This document shows, piece after piece, positions 14,635-22,148 of a stretch of 24,587 nucleotides of DNA. The translations under genes and the position numbers were made by a program. Position 1 is the first letter of the stretch. Every line of letters starts with the position of its first letter. The notes below the pieces were generated by a model, which searched no databases, was not told where the DNA came from, and was given only the letters and a program-made list of their open reading frames with translations. Origin of the DNA: JAHITU01 sp043800905 (GTDB lineage: Bacteria; Patescibacteriota; Minisyncoccia; Phycocordibacterales; UBA12079); the NCBI GenBank assembly GCA_043800905.1, contig JAZDMO010000018.1:1-24587 (forward strand), in the 5' to 3' direction.

Positions 14635-15252
14635 ATGGCGATAAAAACAAACAAAACACAAGACTTTGTATCGGTTAAAGAAATCAGAGATGGGGTAGTA
14701 ACCTTAAATGATAATTCTATGGTTTCTGTTTTAATGGTTTCTTCTATTAACCTTGCATTAAAATCTTCTGATGAACAACAGGCTATTATTTTACAATTCC
14801 AAAATTTTTTAAACTCACTTGAACACCCAGTCCAAATTTTCATCCAATCCCAAAGATTAGATATTCGACCATATATTAATATGATGGAAGAACAACATAA
14901 ACTACAAACAAATGAATTAATTAAAATTCAGACCAAAGAATATATAAATTTCATAAAAAATTTTACAGAAAAAACGAATATTATGTCTAAAAACTTCTTT
15001 ATTGTAATTTCCTACGCACCAGCGATTTTAAAAGGAAAGGGTTTTTTTAATACACCCAAAGAAAATCAAGAAGAATCAGCTAAAAATTTTGAAGAAAATA
15101 GAACCCAACTAGAACAAAGAATTTCAGTTGTAGAACAAGGTTTAAACCGTACTGGAGTAAGAATTGCACGTCTTGGAACAGAAGAAATTGTGGAATTACT
15201 TTATAAGTTATATAACCCAGGTGAATCAGAAAAACCGATTAAATTAAATTGA
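14635..15252 (+). CDS. TraC-like protein (VirB4 N-terminal-like domain)
   Basis: A 205-residue soluble protein without a Walker motif. The opening TQDFVSVKEIRDGVVTLNDNSMVSVLMVSSINLALKSSDEQQAIILQFQNFLNSL and the following VQIFIQSQRLD.RPYI pattern match the N-terminal region of TraC/VirB4-type proteins. A helical middle (about 85-125), a beta segment NFFIVISYAP, and a C-terminal RISVVEQGLNRTGVRIARLGTEEIVELLYKLYNP complete it. In many CPR genomes this domain is encoded apart from the VirB4 ATPase, and the two probably work as one unit on the cytoplasmic side of the channel. It ends in TGA. The 119 bp between it and the ATPase is mostly a palindromic repeat. Confidence 0.8.
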   Translation: MAIKTNKTQDFVSVKEIRDGVVTLNDNSMVSVLMVSSINLALKSSDEQQAIILQFQNFLNSLEHPVQIFIQSQRLDIRPYINMMEEQHKLQTNELIKIQTKEYINFIKNFTEKTNIMSKNFFIVISYAPAILKGKGFFNTPKENQEESAKNFEENRTQLEQRISVVEQGLNRTGVRIARLGTEEIVELLYKLYNPGESEKPIKLN

Positions 15253-15278
15253 TTTTAATCAATAAATATTTAAAAACT

Positions 15279-15356
15279 GTCATTGCGAGATATTTTTAGA
15301 GAATTTTTTTGAAAAATTTTTCAAAAAAATTCTCTAAAAATATCATGGCAATCCAG
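15279..15356 (-). repeat. Repeat with a 54-bp perfect palindrome at the virB4 5' end
   Basis: GTCATTGCGAG (15279-15289), then a palindrome that is perfect over 15290-15343 (the central 12 bases are GAAAAATTTTTC), then CATGGCAATCCAG (15344-15356). It is the inverted relative of the copy at 12766-12848. At the end corresponding to CGTGGCAATCCAG, one base reads CATGG, creating an ATG in frame with VirB4. Confidence 0.92.
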
Positions 15357-15371
15357 AAACAAAATAAAAAT

Positions 15372-17195
15372 ATGGGAATATTAGACAACCTTTTAGGAAA
15401 AAAGAAAAAAGATTTAGAAATTGATCCAATTTTACCGCAAGAAATTTATGATGCGGGGGTTTTGGAATTAAAAGATATTATTGCCCCTTCCGCTCTTAAA
15501 ATTACACCTAAAGAAACTCATTTGGGAGAAAAAATAATTCGAACTTTTTTTGTAATTTCCTATCCTAAATTTTTAACCGATAATTGGTTTTCACCAGTTA
15601 TTAACCTTGATAAAGAATTTAATATTTCTATATTTATTCATCCTATTGAAACAGCTAAGGTTTTAAGAAAATTTCAAAAAAAAGTAGCTGAGGTTCAAAG
15701 TCAAATTATTATGCGAGAAGAAAAAGGGATGGTAAGAGACCCCGCTTTAGATTCTGCTTATCAAAACCTAGAAGATTTACGAGATAAACTTCAACAAGCC
15801 GAAGAAAAATTATTTGATGTTAGTGTTTATATTTCAATTTATGGAAACTCAGAATCAGATCTAGATAGAGCAGAAACAGAAATTCGTTCTATTTTAGAAT
15901 CAAAAATGATTTATATTCGGCCAGCTTTATTCCAACAAGAACAAGGATTTAAAAGCACCTTACCTTTAAACGAAGATAGTTTGAAAATTTTTTCTAAATT
16001 AAATTCTTCACCACTTTCTAGTATTTTCCCATTCATTTCTTCTGACCTAACTTCTGATAAAGGAATTTTATACGGAATCAACCGTCATAATTCAAGTCTG
16101 ATTCTTTTCGATAGATATTCACTTCCAAACTATAATTCAGTAACTTTTGCAAAATCAGGTTCGGGTAAATCTTATGCTGTTAAATTGGAAATTTTACGTT
16201 CCTTAATGTTTGAAACCGAAGTTATTGTAATTGATCCAGAAAAAGAATATGAATATTTAGCCGAAGCTATGGATGGTCGTTATTTTAATATTTCTCTAAC
16301 TTCAGAACATCATATTAATCCTTTTGATTTACCTCAACCAAGAGAAGGAGAATCAGCTTCTAATGTCCTTAGATCAAATATTATCAATCTAGTGGGTCTT
16401 TTAAGAGTAATGTTAGGAGGCTTAACTCCAGAAGAAGATTCTATTATAGACCGAGCAATTACTGAAACCTACGCCTTAAAAGACATTACTCCTGATTCTG
16501 ATTTTTCTCACATTGAAGCTCCTCTTTTATCAGATTTCGAATTAGTTTTAAGAGGAATGGAAAACACAGAAAACCTAACTCAAAAATTAGCTAAATTTAC
16601 CAAAGGAACTTGGGCAGGTTTTATTAACCAACCAACTAATATTGATATTAATCGAAAATTTATTGTCTTTTCTTTGAGAGATATGGAAGACGAATTAAAA
16701 CCAGTAGCGATGTATATTATTACCCACTATATTTGGAATGCTATCAGAAAAAATCTTAAAAAGAGGCTTTTAGTAATTGAAGAGGCTTGGTGGATGATGA
16801 AAACCGAAGACACTGCTTCTTTCTTGTTCTCTTTAGCAAAAAGAGGAAGAAAGTATTTCTTAGGAATTTCAACAATAACTCAAGATGTAAATGATTTTCT
16901 ACAATCACCTTATGGGATGCCAATTATTACCAACTCGTCTATTCAGTTACTTTTGAAACAGTCGCCAACCAGTATTGATTTAGTACAAAAAACCTTTAAC
17001 CTAACTGATGAAGAAAAATATTTGCTTTTAGAATCAAAAGTGGGAGAGGGAATTTTCTTTGCAGGAATGAAACATGTGGCTATTCAAATTTTTGCTTCTT
17101 ATACAGAAGATCAAATTATTACTTCCGACCCATCACAAATTTTGAATATTCAAAAGGCCAAAAAAGAATTAGAAGAACAAGAAAATAGTAAATAA
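15372..17195 (+). CDS. virB4: VirB4-family type IV secretion ATPase
   Basis: A 607-residue cytoplasmic motor ATPase that powers assembly and transport in type IV secretion systems. The N-terminal part (about 1-200) includes the helical region QSQIIMREEKGMVRDPALDSAYQ and a beta segment VSVYISIYGNSE. The motor domain has Walker A SGSGKSYAVKLE (about 261-272), VIDPEKEYEYLAE, Walker B RLLVIEEAWWMM (about 465-476), the RKYFLGISTITQD segment and a C-terminal FFAGMKHVAIQ strand. I chose the Met at 15372 (MGILDNLLGKKKK), a common start in relatives; in-frame starts at 15345 (ATG) and 15309 (TTG) lie inside a palindromic repeat. It is two bases from the downstream membrane protein. Confidence 0.95.
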   Translation: MGILDNLLGKKKKDLEIDPILPQEIYDAGVLELKDIIAPSALKITPKETHLGEKIIRTFFVISYPKFLTDNWFSPVINLDKEFNISIFIHPIETAKVLRKFQKKVAEVQSQIIMREEKGMVRDPALDSAYQNLEDLRDKLQQAEEKLFDVSVYISIYGNSESDLDRAETEIRSILESKMIYIRPALFQQEQGFKSTLPLNEDSLKIFSKLNSSPLSSIFPFISSDLTSDKGILYGINRHNSSLILFDRYSLPNYNSVTFAKSGSGKSYAVKLEILRSLMFETEVIVIDPEKEYEYLAEAMDGRYFNISLTSEHHINPFDLPQPREGESASNVLRSNIINLVGLLRVMLGGLTPEEDSIIDRAITETYALKDITPDSDFSHIEAPLLSDFELVLRGMENTENLTQKLAKFTKGTWAGFINQPTNIDINRKFIVFSLRDMEDELKPVAMYIITHYIWNAIRKNLKKRLLVIEEAWWMMKTEDTASFLFSLAKRGRKYFLGISTITQDVNDFLQSPYGMPIITNSSIQLLLKQSPTSIDLVQKTFNLTDEEKYLLLESKVGEGIFFAGMKHVAIQIFASYTEDQIITSDPSQILNIQKAKKELEEQENSK

Positions 17196-17197
17196 AT

Positions 17198-17617
17198 ATG
17201 GAATATGAATATAGAATAAGTAAAACAAGTTTCTATCTTATGCTTGGCACAGCTATATTTTTCGATTTAATTCAAGCTGGATTAGATATTATTCCTGTTT
17301 TAGGCTGGATATTATCTTCTTTTGTAGCATTAATTGCATTTCTAACATTTTGGTTATGGCTTAAAATAAAAAAAGTTGGTATTTTTGATAGAGGGTTAAG
17401 AATGATAATGCTTTGGATAATAACCCCTTTCATAGAAGCTACTTTTAGTTTTATCCCAGGGTTAACTTTTATGATAATATCAACATATTTTATTGTTAAA
17501 GCTGATGATGAGTTGGATAAAAAGGGTATTTTATCAAAAGAAAAACAAGAAAAACTTGGTAAAATTTTAAGTAAAAAAGGAAATTCATTTAAAAAAATTC
17601 ATGAAGAATATGCTTAA
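17198..17617 (+). CDS. Small polytopic membrane protein
   Basis: A 139-residue protein with three to four hydrophobic segments (about 13-30, 33-54, 67-82 and 84-103) and a charged C-terminal tail rich in Lys (about 108-139). It starts two bases after virB4 and overlaps the next gene by 17 bases, so it is almost certainly translated in the same operon. No named family is recognised. Similar short membrane proteins lie next to VirB4 in CPR clusters, and an accessory inner-membrane subunit is a position-based guess. Confidence 0.7.
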   Translation: MEYEYRISKTSFYLMLGTAIFFDLIQAGLDIIPVLGWILSSFVALIAFLTFWLWLKIKKVGIFDRGLRMIMLWIITPFIEATFSFIPGLTFMIISTYFIVKADDELDKKGILSKEKQEKLGKILSKKGNSFKKIHEEYA

Positions 17618-18605
17618 TTTAAAAACTCCCCAAAAAATAATAATTAAAACCTTTTTATTTCTCCTAATTTATAGTTTATTGGGAAATTTTGCTTTAGCTG
17701 AAATAAATAATTATGAACAAGATATTAAAATTAATTTAAATCCTGAATTTCCTAATGCTAATTCAAACATCAACGCTAAGGCAGAATTTTATTTAACTGA
17801 TTTAGATAGAGCCACTATTCGTTGGTATATTAATGGTGTTTTAAAAAAAGAGGGGAGAGGAGAAAAAGAATTTTCTTTTCAAACTTCTGATTTTGGAAAA
17901 AGTACTCAATTAAGTGTAACCGTTTCTTCTGAAAATATTGGAACCGCTAAAAAAGAAATTATTATTATTCCTGCTGATGTAGATGTTTTATGGGAAGCGG
18001 AAACGTTTGTTCCTTATTTTTATAAAGGTAAGGCTTTAAATACCCATGAATCAATTATTAAATTAGTGGCTTTTCCTAATTTTATAGATTTGAATGGAAA
18101 TAAAATTTCTGATCAAAACCTAATTTACACATGGGAAGAAGATGGAAAAAACTTAACCGATAAATCTGGTTATGGAAAAAATATTTTATCAATCACTGGA
18201 CCTCAATTATTTAGAAAATCAATTATTACATTAGAAGTTTCTAATTTAGATAAAAATATAAAATCAAAGAAAATAATTTCTCTTAAATCCTTTAACCCAG
18301 AAATAATTTTCTATGAAAAAAATCCTTTATTAGGGGTCTTAAATAATAAGGCTTTAGAAAAAAATTCTGAAATATCAAATGAAGAAATAAACATAATTGC
18401 TTATCCTTTTTTCTTTTCTACCCAAAATAATCAAATAAGTTATAATTGGACAGTAGATGAAAATAAAATTGATACTCAAAAAAATGAAATTATTATTAGA
18501 AATACAAACGGAGAAACTGGTTTTTCCACTGTTTCGTTAGAAATAAAAAATTTAAATCGAATTATGCAGTTTGCTAAAAATAGCTTTAATTTAATTTTTA
18601 AATAA
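17601..18605 (+). CDS. Exported protein with Ig/PKD-like beta domains
   Basis: A 334-residue protein with a signal peptide (basic start, hydrophobic core about 14-28, likely cleavage after NFALA, residue 33). The mature part is beta-rich, with repeated short patterns of the type ATIRWYINGVLKKEG, LIYTWEEDGKNL and ISYNWTVDENKID: a Trp in a strand followed by a charged turn, which is typical of Ig-like/PKD-like folds, three times at intervals of roughly 100-130 residues. No catalytic motif or later membrane helix is seen. It overlaps the preceding gene by 17 bases and lies two bases before the pilin-like gene. A surface role in the same machine is inferred from position. A start at 17610 (MLNLK) is also possible. 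Confidence 0.7.
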   Translation: MKNMLNLKTPQKIIIKTFLFLLIYSLLGNFALAEINNYEQDIKINLNPEFPNANSNINAKAEFYLTDLDRATIRWYINGVLKKEGRGEKEFSFQTSDFGKSTQLSVTVSSENIGTAKKEIIIIPADVDVLWEAETFVPYFYKGKALNTHESIIKLVAFPNFIDLNGNKISDQNLIYTWEEDGKNLTDKSGYGKNILSITGPQLFRKSIITLEVSNLDKNIKSKKIISLKSFNPEIIFYEKNPLLGVLNNKALEKNSEISNEEINIIAYPFFFSTQNNQISYNWTVDENKIDTQKNEIIIRNTNGETGFSTVSLEIKNLNRIMQFAKNSFNLIFK

Positions 18606-18607
18606 TT

Positions 18608-19216
18608 ATGGCAACAACAGAATTAAAAACAACACAAACCGCAACTGAGGTTGTAAATGGAGGCGGTGGAGGAACTACTAATAGTGAATATATAGATTCT
18701 TGGAATCCTTTAAATAACACAATTAATTATCAGGCCTTACAACCTCTTCCGGGATTAGAAGATAAAAATATTGATTTAGGAGTTTATTTAAAAGGTGTTT
18801 TTAATTTTGGAATTGGAATCGCTTCAGCTTTGGCTGTTTTAATGATTGTAATTGGTGGTTTTCAATATATGACCCAAGAAGCTATTTCTGGAAAAACGGA
18901 TGCTAAAATAAAAATTCAAAATGCTGTTATTGGTTTAATTTTAGCCTTAACTTCTTATCTTATTTTATATACCCTTGATAAGGATTTGGTTACTTTTGAT
19001 TTTGAGGAAAAATTACCAGCAATTGAAAAAATAGAAGGATCTACAAGTTCCTCTGGACAAACAGATGAAAAAAACCCTAATACATGGAAATGTTTTGAAG
19101 GAACTCCTACTAGATGTTATTGTCAAGGAAGTGATTGTTATTTATCAGGAGAAGCTGATTATATAGAAACACCTTATAAAACAGGTATGTGTTGTAAAGT
19201 TTATAATACTCAATAA
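18608..19216 (+). CDS. VirB2/TrbC-like pilin with a cysteine-rich C-terminal extension
   Basis: A 202-residue protein. A Thr/Gly-rich N-terminus is followed by YLKGVFNFGIGIASALAVLMIVIGG (first membrane helix about 57-81), the loop QEAISGKTDAKIKIQNA, and IGLILALTSYLILYTL (second helix about 98-115). This two-helix layout with a short basic loop is that of VirB2/TrbC pilins, in the version widespread in CPR genomes. After it comes an extracytoplasmic tail with six cysteines (KCFEG, RCYCQ, DCYL, MCCKV), probably disulphide-linked. The start has no cleavable signal of the usual type. It sits between two membrane/exported proteins, spaced two bases on each side. The pilin call is from topology and context. 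Confidence 0.75.
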   Translation: MATTELKTTQTATEVVNGGGGGTTNSEYIDSWNPLNNTINYQALQPLPGLEDKNIDLGVYLKGVFNFGIGIASALAVLMIVIGGFQYMTQEAISGKTDAKIKIQNAVIGLILALTSYLILYTLDKDLVTFDFEEKLPAIEKIEGSTSSSGQTDEKNPNTWKCFEGTPTRCYCQGSDCYLSGEADYIETPYKTGMCCKVYNTQ

Positions 19217-19218
19217 AA

Positions 19219-20439
19219 ATGAAAAATTTAGACTCCAAAAAAATATATTTTATTTTTATAATAATTTTAATAATCGGATCTTTGGTGTATTTCTTTTTCT
19301 TTAAAAATAAAGATATTTCAATTACAAATGAACAGGAAATTTCTTTCCCTACTAATTCAGTAGGGGAAATAGATTTAAGTGGTGAATTTTTAAAAATAAA
19401 TGTCGATGGAGAAAATACTGATTTAGATTCTTTAAAAGCAGAAGTTCCTTTTATTAGAAAAATTAGTTCTCAACCGATTGTAGGCGCTTATCTTTTTAAT
19501 TTAAAAGATATAGAAGAAATATTTATTCGTTATATTGAAAAAAGTTCCGGTCATATTTATGAAACTTCTACAAACACTTTAACTATAGATAGAATTTCTA
19601 ATACTACTATTCCAGGATTATTTAAAACCTATTGGTTAGATCAAGATAATTTTGTGATGCAATATATTGATACAGATAAAATTAAATCATACTTAGCTTA
19701 TTTAAAAAATAACCAAGATGGTTTAAAAACTTTAGAAGGAAAATATTTAGTAGATGATATTAAAGATTTATTTTTTTTAAATAAAAAAATTTTTTATACC
19801 ACTGAAAATGAAAATTCTTTAATTGGAATTATTACTGATTTAAATGGAGAAGATGCTAAATATACCTTTGAATCTCCTTTAAAAGAATGGTTGATTTCTA
19901 AAATAACTGATACAAAATTAGCTTTTAATTCTAAAACATCGGAAAATACTTTAGGTTATCTTTTTGTTTTTGATTTAAACAATGGGGAATTTAAAAAATA
20001 TTTAGGAGATAAGGTAAACCTTTCTAGTTTAATGAATTCTAATTCTGACATTCTTTATTCAGAAAATTATCGTTCTCAATTTAAACTTTCTGTTTATAAT
20101 AATGTTTCAAAAACATCAACAGAGATGACCTTAAAAACTTTACCGGAAAAATGTCTTTGGGCAAAAGATAAAATTAAAATTTTCTGTGCAATCCCTAATA
20201 ATTATATTAATCCAAATGATTTAGATAATTGGTATAAAGGGAAAATATTTTTTAATGATTCTCTTTGGTTAATTGATACAAAAACTAATGAAGCAAAAAA
20301 AATTATTGACCTAGAAAATGTAACAGGTGAAAAGATTGATATAATTGATATAAAAATAGATGAAAAAGAAAAATATCTAATCTTCACCAATAAAATAAAT
20401 TTTGATTTATGGACCTTAAAAATTCCAGAAATATTGTAG
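19219..20439 (+). CDS. Membrane-anchored extracytoplasmic protein, possibly beta-propeller-like
   Basis: A 406-residue protein with one N-terminal membrane anchor (about 9-28). The rest is beta-rich, with repeated blades of the kind FVMQYIDTDKIKSYLAYL, FYTTENENSLIGIITDLNG, LGYLFVFDLNNGEFKKYLG and SLWLIDTKTNEAKKIIDLEN. Each is a hydrophobic strand followed by a polar turn, as in beta-propeller proteins; this is a visual impression, not a motif match. It is the last gene of the co-directional cluster, two bases after the pilin gene. No terminator hairpin follows directly; instead a repeat block begins about 40 bp downstream. Function is unknown. Confidence 0.7.
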   Translation: MKNLDSKKIYFIFIIILIIGSLVYFFFFKNKDISITNEQEISFPTNSVGEIDLSGEFLKINVDGENTDLDSLKAEVPFIRKISSQPIVGAYLFNLKDIEEIFIRYIEKSSGHIYETSTNTLTIDRISNTTIPGLFKTYWLDQDNFVMQYIDTDKIKSYLAYLKNNQDGLKTLEGKYLVDDIKDLFFLNKKIFYTTENENSLIGIITDLNGEDAKYTFESPLKEWLISKITDTKLAFNSKTSENTLGYLFVFDLNNGEFKKYLGDKVNLSSLMNSNSDILYSENYRSQFKLSVYNNVSKTSTEMTLKTLPEKCLWAKDKIKIFCAIPNNYINPNDLDNWYKGKIFFNDSLWLIDTKTNEAKKIIDLENVTGEKIDIIDIKIDEKEKYLIFTNKINFDLWTLKIPEIL

Positions 20440-20479
20440 GTTAGAGTTTTAGAGCATTAGTTTTTAGGAAATAAAAAAA

Positions 20480-20571
20480 TTATTATTCCATCTTTGGGAT
20501 TCAAAACCCTCACCTTTAGGTGATTGTTTAAACATTTTTTTATTACTGGACCTGCCTACCGGCAGGCAGGT
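20480..20571 (-). repeat. TTTAAACAATC repeat plus CCTGCC palindrome, inverted copy
   Basis: On the minus strand it reads in the same order as 3002-3093: GGCAGG palindrome (20551-20570), TCCAGTAATAAAAAA, TGTTTAAACAATC, CACC-TAAA-GGTG, GAGGGTTTTG, then CCCAAAGATGG and AATAATA. It is a composite of about 90 bp conserved in order with the copy 17 kb away. Confidence 0.8.
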
Positions 20572-20693
20572 TGCCACGAAAGAAAATTTAGTAACCCGGT
20601 TACTTTAGTTTATAAATTTAAATCTTTAGGTAAATCTATGTTAGTTTTTATTCAGTAATCGGGTTACTAAATTATTCTTTCTCGCAAAGACGG
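20571..20693 (+). repeat. Palindromic element with long unrelated arms
   Basis: TTGCCACGA at the left and TCTCGCAAAGACGG at the right are the conserved ends. Between them, arms at 20578-20604 and 20654-20681 (core TTTAGTAACCCG / CGGGTTACTAAA) pair with few mismatches around an AT-rich loop. The ends match the copy at 12766, but the arm sequence is entirely different. Confidence 0.8.
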
Positions 20694-20800
20694 GATACTG
20701 GATTACTTCACTAAGGCTTATAATAACAAAAGATGATGGATTGTTATGTGATGTTTTAGTTTTTTTCCATAATACATAATACCTAATACTTAATACAAGA

Positions 20801-20843
20801 AAGAACAAAAAACAACTTCTTTAAGAAGTTGTTTTTTGTTCTT
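20801..20843. terminator. Terminator hairpin overlapping the end of jag
   Basis: A perfect 19-bp inverted repeat (20801-20819 with 20825-20843) and a five-base loop. Read on the minus strand, the stop codon of jag (20821-20823) lies in the loop, so the last codons of the gene form half of the stem. T tracts occur on both sides, so it may serve both converging directions. Confidence 0.75.
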
Positions 20844-21312
20844 TATTTTTAATTACCACTCTTCTAAATTCTCCTTCACCAATAGATTCAGTATAAATAT
20901 TAGGGTTATCTGCTAAAATAGAGTGAATTATCATTCTTTCATACGAATTACTTGCCGGCATTTCCATTTCTCTTTTAAACATTTCAACTTTTTTTGCTAC
21001 CTCAAGGGCTTCTTTTTGAATTCTTTCTATATTTTTACCTTGATAATTATTTACATCAACAAAAAAATTAATTTTTTCTTCTTCAGGAGTATTAATTTTT
21101 TTCCAAACTATTTTTTTAAGAATATGATTAAAGGCATAAATATTAACTCCTTCGTTTCCAATCAACACCCCTGAATCATTAGTTTTAATCACAAATTTAA
21201 CTCCATCATTAAAATTATTAGAATTAATATATTCTACCTCATCAAAATCAATACATAATTTATGTAAAAAAGTTTCTATTATTTCTTTTATGATCTTTGC
21301 TTGATTCTCCAT
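20821..21312 (-). CDS. jag: Jag/KhpB-like KH-R3H RNA-binding protein
   Basis: A 163-residue RNA-binding protein. A KH-like segment (about 27-80) contains FVIKTNDSGVLIGNEGVNIYAFNHILKKIV, where the GNEG turn stands in for the usual GxxG. A C-terminal R3H domain (about 85-160) has FFVDVNNYQGKNIERIQKEALEVAKKV, then MPASNSYERMIIHSILADNPNIYTESIGEGEFRRVVI, with the R..H spacing that names the domain. The N-terminal Jag domain is short or absent. In other bacteria the protein is encoded next to yidC and affects cell division and small-RNA function. Here it lies 35 bp after yidC in the same direction. Family and context agree. Confidence 0.92.
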   Translation of the reverse strand: MENQAKIIKEIIETFLHKLCIDFDEVEYINSNNFNDGVKFVIKTNDSGVLIGNEGVNIYAFNHILKKIVWKKINTPEEEKINFFVDVNNYQGKNIERIQKEALEVAKKVEMFKREMEMPASNSYERMIIHSILADNPNIYTESIGEGEFRRVVIKNKEQKTTS

Positions 21313-21347
21313 AATATATTAATTAAGTTTAGTATTTATAGTCTTTT

Positions 21348-22088
21348 TTAATAAATTTCAACCACTTTTTCTTCCATTTTCCTTTTTACAAAAAATTCCT
21401 GTAATACTGTAAATATATTACTTGTAATCCAATATAATGCAATAGCTGAAGGTAAATGATAAGAAATAAAGGTGATTAAAATAGGCATCACAAATTTCAT
21501 TTGTAAACTCATACTTTTAGCTAAATCATCTTTAAAATTACGATTATTTGGATCAGTTGGTTTCATTTTAGGTAAAATTAAACTAATTTGAATATATTGA
21601 GAAATACCTGCTAAAAGAGCTAAAATTAAACTTTTTTCCGTCATATTAATAAGACCTAAAAAAAGAATATTTATGTGTTCTGGAGCGTTTATGAACGAAT
21701 AAAGGATATCTGTATTCACTTCTGGTAGACCTCCTTTTAAAACAACAAAGTATAAGGCAAAAATAACAGGAATTTGAATAAACATTATAAAAATACCAGC
21801 TAAAGGGTTAAGGTCATTTTCTTTATATAAATCCATAATAAGGCGAGCTTGCTCTTCTTTATTATCACTATATTTTTCTTTAATTTCTTTTAATTGGGGT
21901 TCAATTTTTTTAGTTTGAAGTTGTAATTTAATTGATTTTTTAGTTAATGGAAGCATTAATATTTTAACTACTAAAGTAATTAAAATAACAGCTATTCCCA
22001 TATCCACCCAACTAAAATTATCGATTAAAAGAATTAATCCATTATAAATAGGATTAAAGAAAAAAATGTTGAAAATATTTGATATCAT
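21348..22088 (-). CDS. yidC: YidC/Oxa1 family membrane insertase
   Basis: A 246-residue inner-membrane protein that inserts and folds membrane proteins, alone or with Sec. The opening hydrophobic segments and the conserved region MGIAVILITLVVKILMLPLTKKSIK are typical of the 60KD_IMP domain, followed by the cytoplasmic coiled loop QLQTKKIEPQLKEIKEKY, NPLAGIFIMFIQIPVIFALYFVV, and later helices ending in PSAIALYWITSNIFTVLQEF. It is short like Gram-positive and CPR forms and lacks the large periplasmic domain of E. coli YidC. No lipobox cysteine is present. It lies between rnpA and jag, as in most bacterial origin regions. Confidence 0.95.
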   Translation of the reverse strand: MISNIFNIFFFNPIYNGLILLIDNFSWVDMGIAVILITLVVKILMLPLTKKSIKLQLQTKKIEPQLKEIKEKYSDNKEEQARLIMDLYKENDLNPLAGIFIMFIQIPVIFALYFVVLKGGLPEVNTDILYSFINAPEHINILFLGLINMTEKSLILALLAGISQYIQISLILPKMKPTDPNNRNFKDDLAKSMSLQMKFVMPILITFISYHLPSAIALYWITSNIFTVLQEFFVKRKMEEKVVEIY

Positions 22089-22148
22089 GATTTTTATGAT
22101 AGCTTATTCAACCTTAAAAAGCAAAAATAATATAGTTAAATTTATATA

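Larger units (their letters stand above)
20440..20800. other. Repeat-filled convergent intergenic region
   Basis: 361 bp without a gene, between convergent transcription units. It contains the inverted composite repeat (20480-20571), a long-armed palindromic element (20571-20693), a CTGGATTACTTC fragment near 20698 and a TAATACATAATACCTAATACTTAATAC tandem (about 20770-20797). Confidence 0.7.
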
